Of a stretch of DNA of 64,000 nucleotides, positions 59,363 to 64,000 are shown in pieces. The DNA comes from Ancylostoma caninum (taxonomy: Eukaryota; Nematoda; Chromadorea; Rhabditida; Ancylostomatidae): positions 2,108,001-2,172,000 of the forward strand of contig JBAJFG010000487.1 of the NCBI GenBank assembly GCA_037903475.1, written 5' to 3'. A program made the position numbers and the translations under genes. The notes below the pieces were generated by a model, which saw nothing but the letters and a program-made list of their open reading frames with translations, had not been told where the DNA came from and did no database searches. Each line of letters opens with the position of its first letter. Position 1 is the stretch's first letter.

Positions 59363-59941
59363 ATGGGATCAGTGGAGTCGAAAGTCGATGTGGAGACGAT
59401 CCACAACGAGGTTAATGCCTCCAAGCTGCTTAAAACTTCATTGAGAGCTTATGAGTTAACGTTGTAGACGAAATCAGTCCCGGTTATGATCTACACAAAG
59501 GATGGGTGCGGTTTCTGTGCAAAAGCCAAGGATTTATTAAATCAAGAGAAAATCGAGTAAGAAACGAGCATTTTTCGAGTTTATCGCCTCATTACTCCGT
59601 AAATCATATATTTTCCATAAAATTTTAGATATAAGGAGTGTAATGTTGATCGAATAAGAGAACAGGATCCGAAGGCATATAAACCCCGTGTCAACGGTTT
59701 GGTTTACATGACGAGGCAGACCACCATGCCACAGGTGGGTCAGCTGTTTTTTCAAAGATTCCTCTCCTACTTTTTCTTTCCGAGTGCTACCATGATCGAA
59801 TAATCTTTGACACTCCAGATTTTCATCTGTGGACATTTCATCGGAGGATTCACAGATCTGGATAAATTACGGCAAACACGGAAACTCTGGGAAGCACTTG
59901 CTGAATGTACTGTAGAAAACGATCCAAGGCGGCAGGACTAG
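59363..59941 (+). CDS. Glutaredoxin with dithiol CGFC active site
   Basis: Glutaredoxins reduce protein and glutathione mixed disulfides using glutathione. Four exons join in phase: 59,363-59,410, 59,468-59,556, 59,629-59,734 and 59,819-59,941, giving 121 residues. The active site is YTKDGCGFCAKAK (dithiol CxxC with Gly-Phe between). The glutathione-binding elements are the TTMPQIFICG block (cis-Pro after TM) and GGFTDLDKL. The N-terminus MGSVESK begins with Met-Gly and Ser at position 6, a consensus for N-myristoylation, so membrane attachment is possible. The first intron is only 57 bases; reading through it meets a TAG. The length fits single-domain cytosolic glutaredoxins. The loop between beta strand and cis-Pro (KPRVNGLVYMTR) is longer and more basic than usual. 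Confidence 0.92.
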
Positions 59942-60374
59942 GCCAGGACAATTTGCCTTTTTTTTTAAAAAGAAAACTTTGTGTCAGTAGTACAGTACCG
60001 TATTAGTTCTGACTAGTACTGATGTTTTCGAGGTATATACCCCCCCTGTTGAGGATCTGTATTTTACCAGCGTCTTTGTTATTTTTCGCATTTTTGCACC
60101 GAATGTCGCTTCGTAGCTCATAGCTTTGTTGGTGCCGTTGAGTTCCCACTCAGATCCTCATGCATTTGGTGCATTTACAACCATTCCATGCCAAAATTTA
60201 TGGTCGAAATAAAAATTTAAAATCATTCAGCCAAATAAAGTAATAATTATTGGGCTTCTGCCTTTTTAATACGGCGTTTTCAAAGAATCGTAAGGATCTA
60301 GACCTAAAGGGAGAACAACCTATACCTCACAGGTACTCAGTTTTCATAATCGCATCAGGCCCGCAACGGTAAGG
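59942..60374. other. Glutaredoxin 3' region, no other gene
   Basis: AATAAAAATTT at about 60,210 and AATAAAG at about 60,235 are candidate polyadenylation signals for the glutaredoxin transcript. Nothing else was recognised. Confidence 0.4.
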
Positions 60375-60486
60375 AGTGTTGAACATGAAAGATGAGGGGA
60401 GAGGCGGACAAGCTCTGTGATTGGCCTTTTGAATGAATTGGCCAATCGCACAGCTTGTACACACCTCTCTTTCCAAGTACAACGCT
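60375..60486. mobile_element. Foldback MITE, 'AGCGTTGTACTTGGAAAG' copy
   Basis: The left end is AGTGTTGAACATGAAAGATG and the right end, in reverse complement, AGCGTTGTACTTGGAAAG. Inner arms ACAAGCTCTGTGATTGGCC and GGCCAATCGCACAGCTTGT pair almost perfectly around a short loop. Both arms carry a CCAAT box. The termini match the elements at 32,618 and 961. Confidence 0.7.
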
Positions 60487-62044
60487 CTACATCTGGCATA
60501 CTGTTTACATATCAGCTTACGAGGAATTAGGATCGTTTGAAAAGCAAGCTTACCTAGTGAGTTGATAAATCTGGATGCCTAAAAACGCGCAAAAGCTGTG
60601 TGGACGAGTTTTCACAGACACGGACCCTACGACGAGCACAGAGCTTCCGCGCGGGAACCGCAAACGTCTCGATTCGGAGGTTTTTGGGGATTACCTGTAG
60701 AGGGAAATAGAGAAATTCCCTAGGATATCCATTATCTTTTCCTTTTTTGGTCAGGTGAGTAAATGGAATAAAAGCAATAAGTAGGTATCCACACATCCCT
60801 GTCGATAACACTAACATAGACGACCTCGCTCCCGAAAACACCTCAAATTTGTTCATTGGCACAGCGTAGCAGTTAAAAAAGACCCTAGTTTGAGTAAGTG
60901 TGAGGCAAGACAATTGCACACTCTTTGTTCTTGTTGATGCAGATGTGTTTACACTAGTAATTTGCTGTAGCGTAGTGATGAACGGGAGAAAAACTGACTT
61001 CAAGTGGCGGTTCCGTGAGTAGGAGAGGGCGTTGTGAAGCAATTCCGGAAGCACTTATTGTTCCATTTATTTATTCTTTTTCTTGGATTAAACTTCAAAA
61101 GAGAACCAAAAAAGGAGATTTTGTATGCACAAATGCCGTAGTAGTTTTTTTTTTTTTGAAATTCTCCTTGAACTATTAGGTTGTACGATTTGAAATTTCC
61201 TTACATACTCTACTGCACATTAATCGGTAAAAATAAGGGCACTGAATATTTTTTAATAGAGGAAAGTGGAAAATCCACGATCCACAGTACTGCGTGCGGG
61301 ACAGACTGCTGTCAGAGAGCTGTAATAAACTCCTCCACCCACTGGCGACAGTCTGTCTACATATGAAATCGCGTGGATGCATGGATGCTACCGTAAGATC
61401 ATGGATAGCTCAAGTGCTTGCAACATCCGAGCTATGGGCACTGTCGCAGAGAGACTTTGTGCTCTGATTGTACTCGTCGTCAAAACGCGTCCGTAATATA
61501 TCACGCACGCATTCCAGATGTACATACAGATCTGAGATCGTATAAATTGGCTTTGTGCAGAACAATTCATACCAGATGCGTGCGTCAGTCATGCGTCAGA
61601 CGTTATAGTGGGTCTAATCCAGCGGAAACACTCGCGAATCCAGCCTCCTAGTACATTCTGCTACACATCTACACATGTAGTACACATTTCTCGAGCGTAA
61701 GCTGCTTTGCACTTTGAAAAAGAACGGTTCGAGACGCGTCGGCATTTACTTGTAGTACCGTGATTGTATTTGTTCCTGGCAAAATCCATCTGTGAACACA
61801 GGACCGCTCGAAAGCCACTTTATCCACAGTGAAAAGTGCTGGGTCAACAAGTTTCAGCAGAAATTCAAGTGGACGTCGTAACCTGGTGGAGCAGCGCATT
61901 ATCCGTGCGATAGATTCACCTGCAAATCAGCAGAAGAGAGGAGTATGTGTGGAAAGTAGGAAAAAATACAGTTTTTATAAGAAACGGGGTCGTTTGCAGT
62001 GGACGTACCGCAGCACTGCCGCTCTTTGCTCGAGGTTCTTGTCT
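60487..62044. other. Unassigned stretch with an element fragment
   Basis: The minus-strand frame at 60,554-61,054 (166 codons) has no motif and weak codon pattern. A 'GATGCGTGCG' family fragment lies at about 61,480-61,605 (CACGCACGCATTCCAGATG and CCAGATGCGTGCGTCAGTC). A T-tract occurs at 61,145-61,157. Confidence 0.4.
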
Positions 62045-62330
62045 TCAGCGGGCTTTTTTAGCAGTGCTGTCATTGTACAAAGCAAATATCTGCGGGATAA
62101 CGAGGAAGCAGGGCCTTGAAGCTGGCAGCAGAGTCAAGAGGACGTTTTTGACGTGTGCGCCGTCGTACACTTGATGATTCAGAGCCGCCTCCTCCATGAA
62201 GACAGCGGCTTCGTCAAACAGGCCACTGTCACAAAAGTCGAGAGCCGCGTTGGAAAAAGGCGCTTTGTCAATCACGCATGGGAACGTTTGTGTTCGATTC
62301 GAAAAGAAGTTCGGGTGAAATTCCGAACAC
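61669..62330 (-). CDS. Candidate exons of an unknown protein (weak)
   Basis: On the minus strand, about 62,045-62,330 reads as an open, protein-like frame with an alanine-rich, acidic helical segment (NAALDFCDSGLFDEAAVFMEE) reminiscent of helical-repeat proteins. Downstream, a GATTTGCAG acceptor near 61,922 opens a second frame (about 61,700-61,921) that is also protein-like. No phase-compatible donor was found to join them, there is no ATG start for the first piece, and the family is not recognised. This may be a decayed gene or an unresolved one. Confidence 0.25.
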
Positions 62331-62566
62331 GAATTTTTTCAGTTGAAAAGTTGGGAAATTCAGAATGATAAAGGAGAAGGTGGGCGGGACAATCAATCCC
62401 ATTTTGGGATGCGACATGCAATCCATAAATAAACTAATTTTATCCGGCAAATGTTGCGTCTTCTACGTGAATCGAGCCACCAGCTAGCTAATTTTACTAT
62501 GGAAGTCAGGAAAAGTTAACAAAGGTTGCTCACTGGGGGTGCGACGACTATTGGCTCACAATGACT

Positions 62567-62615
62567 GGGGTAGACTCCTATAGTTAAGTTTACCTCTACT
62601 ATAGGAGTTTACCCC
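62567..62615. repeat. Perfect-stem hairpin
   Basis: TGGGGTAGACTCCTATAG and CTATAGGAGTTTACCCCA pair around a short loop. It sits at the left edge of the compound repeat block that continues to about 63,200. Confidence 0.7.
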
Positions 62616-62633
62616 AGACAATAATGACCTTTA

Positions 62634-63012
62634 CCCCCAGCTCATGAGGTACGGGGAAATCTATACCTGTGGTATATAGACGGCAGTGGCGGACGCAGAA
62701 AGTGGGCGGGAGGGGGGGCGTGGGAAGAAAAGTGGGGTCTCCGCCGTTTTGGGGACCCAGACGGAAAATAAAATTAATAATAATATCAATTATAATAATA
62801 AACAATAAATAAAAAATATATTAAAAATAATAATAAAAATAAACAATTAAAAATAAACTAACACAAGATTTTTATTTGTATTGTAAAGTAATTTCGAAAA
62901 TTTGGCGACCCATTCTCGGGGGGGGCGCGCGCCCCCCCCGCCCCCCCCTGCGTCCGCCACTGATAGACGGGTATAGCCTCCGTCTTACTTTACCTCATGA
63001 GCTGGGAGTAAA
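62634..63012. mobile_element. Older foldback element split by a hAT-type MITE
   Basis: TTTACCCCCAGCTCATGAGG at the left and CCTCATGAGCTGGGAGTAAA at the right are inverted copies. Between them lies the 279-bp element at 62,684-62,962 plus its 8-bp duplication, so the outer repeat was present first. Confidence 0.65.
62684..62962. mobile_element. hAT-type MITE with perfect 8-bp target duplication
   Basis: The 279-bp element begins CAGTGGCGGACGCAG and ends with the exact reverse complement CTGCGTCCGCCACTG. ATAGACGG flanks both ends (62,676-62,683 and 62,963-62,970). CAG-type ends and an 8-bp duplication are diagnostic of the hAT superfamily. The inside is AT-rich with long C and G runs near the right end. 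A worn relative lies at 38,398-38,660. No transposase is encoded. Confidence 0.9.
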
Positions 63013-63105
63013 CTTCTGGATGAATGCCAACAAGGGTAAACTTTAAGGGTAGTCCCGAATACCATGGGTAAACTCAATGATGAATGTCACTCGAGGCCGC
63101 AAACA

Positions 63106-63200
63106 CCATTGAGATTACCCAGGACGACCATGTTGGCACCACCAAATTTACTCATCGTTAGCAGTCGTGCCAAGATATTTACCCTGGGTAATCTCAATGG
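63106..63200. repeat. Hairpin element 'CCATTGAGATTACCCAGG'
   Basis: Arms CCATTGAGATTACCCAGG (63,106-63,123) and CCTGGGTAATCTCAATGG (63,183-63,200) are exact reverse complements around a 59-base loop. The pair at about 31,527-31,606 is a diverged relative. Confidence 0.75.
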
Positions 63201-64000
63201 ATTTCTGAAGAGGAAAAACTATTTTTGATATGAAACTGAAAGTTTAGCAAGATATAGCCCTGGCTTCAAATTATACCAACGATAACAGCGAAAAGTCCCC
63301 GCAGGAGTCGCAGTCCCGGACGGACGCGTCACTGCATTCCACTGCGGTAACTATACAAACATTGCCGTCGTTACGACAACATCTGATCCACTCGTGCTGT
63401 TTTTTTGGGGGGGGGGGTAAGAATAGCTGCTACTGGTCAACAAATGCCTGATGAATAAGCAAATTCCCTTAGCAAATTCTTGAAACGTAGGGAAGACTGG
63501 GAGGGAAACCTTTGATAACTCATTTTTGGTAGAATCTTAAACGAATCTGTGGATTTCCTCCACTATCCAAGGTAAGCCCCCTCTGATGACTGGAAATTAG
63601 AAATGAAGTGGCGCTACAACATGCAGTGACTCACATCTGAACAAACCTACTACAATTTGTAATCCAGTGCGTGTTTGTAGTGAGGCCACGCCCACACACA
63701 TCATCACTGATCAATGAGCTGAGATGATGTCATCACGTGACTTCGACTGGCCACTGTTCACCACACCCTGTTCTGTTAGTCGGAGCCGCGAGCGGCATTG
63801 CACAAATATACCCGAAGTGTTCTGCATGATCTTTAACCACCATCGGCAAGTGGTCTGTTCATATGACCTGCGGCTCGATCGATAATCTCAGGAGCGTCAC
63901 ATTTTCCAGAGGTAATGGAGAGAAATATGGAGAAGAAGTTGTTATTTAAGGGAATTTTCTCTAGCTTAGTTAAAATTTGAGGAATTAAAGTACGTACGTC
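63201..64000. other. Non-coding window end
   Basis: A T/G homopolymer junction lies at about 63,400-63,418. A possible imperfect hairpin, ATCATCACTGATC...GATGATGTCATC, occurs near 63,700-63,737. No gene was recognised. Confidence 0.4.

Noticed and set aside
60554..61054. 166-codon minus-strand frame
   Set aside because: No motif and no transcript-type signals; composition is not convincing.

Overview
This is eukaryotic DNA, most probably from a clade V (rhabditid/strongylid, hookworm-like) nematode. The evidence is short exons with mostly compact introns, 3' splice sites of the nematode TTTTCAG/TTTTAG type, likely spliced-leader acceptors just upstream of start codons, proteins closest to nematode and animal families, and many short non-autonomous DNA transposons. 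No rRNA, tRNA, CRISPR or bacterial-type gene was seen. Single open frames longer than about 100 codons are mostly chance; the real genes had to be assembled exon by exon.

Layout. Positions 1-8,000 are repeat-rich with no convincing gene. The minus strand then carries, in order of increasing coordinate, a small single-pass membrane protein (8,066 to about 9,729, middle uncertain), an NF-YA transcription factor subunit (10,483-12,709), a short C2H2 zinc-finger protein (15,258 to about 16,470), an uncharacterised 197-residue secreted/type I membrane protein (18,748-20,133) and a ribose-phosphate pyrophosphokinase (22,338 to at least 25,855). From about 26,400 to 46,000 there is a 20 kb stretch dominated by foldback repeats, low-complexity DNA and unassignable ORFs. 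The plus strand then carries three genes in tandem: a merlin/NF2 FERM protein (46,140-52,721), the THO-complex subunit THOC5 (53,765-57,962) and a glutaredoxin (59,363-59,941). The last 4 kb is again repeats, with one weak coding candidate on the minus strand.

The conserved genes are housekeeping or regulatory: nucleotide precursor synthesis, CCAAT-box transcription, mRNA export, cortical signalling and redox. They do not form one pathway; the plus-strand trio could be co-transcribed, but that is not shown. The most distinctive content is the mobile-element record. There is a hAT-type element with a perfect 8-bp target duplication sitting inside an older foldback, a foldback element with a perfect 9-bp duplication, an insertion whose empty site can be read from sister copies, and several families with members spread over the window. 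No clearly new multi-gene system was found; the least explained genes are the two small membrane proteins and the short zinc-finger protein.
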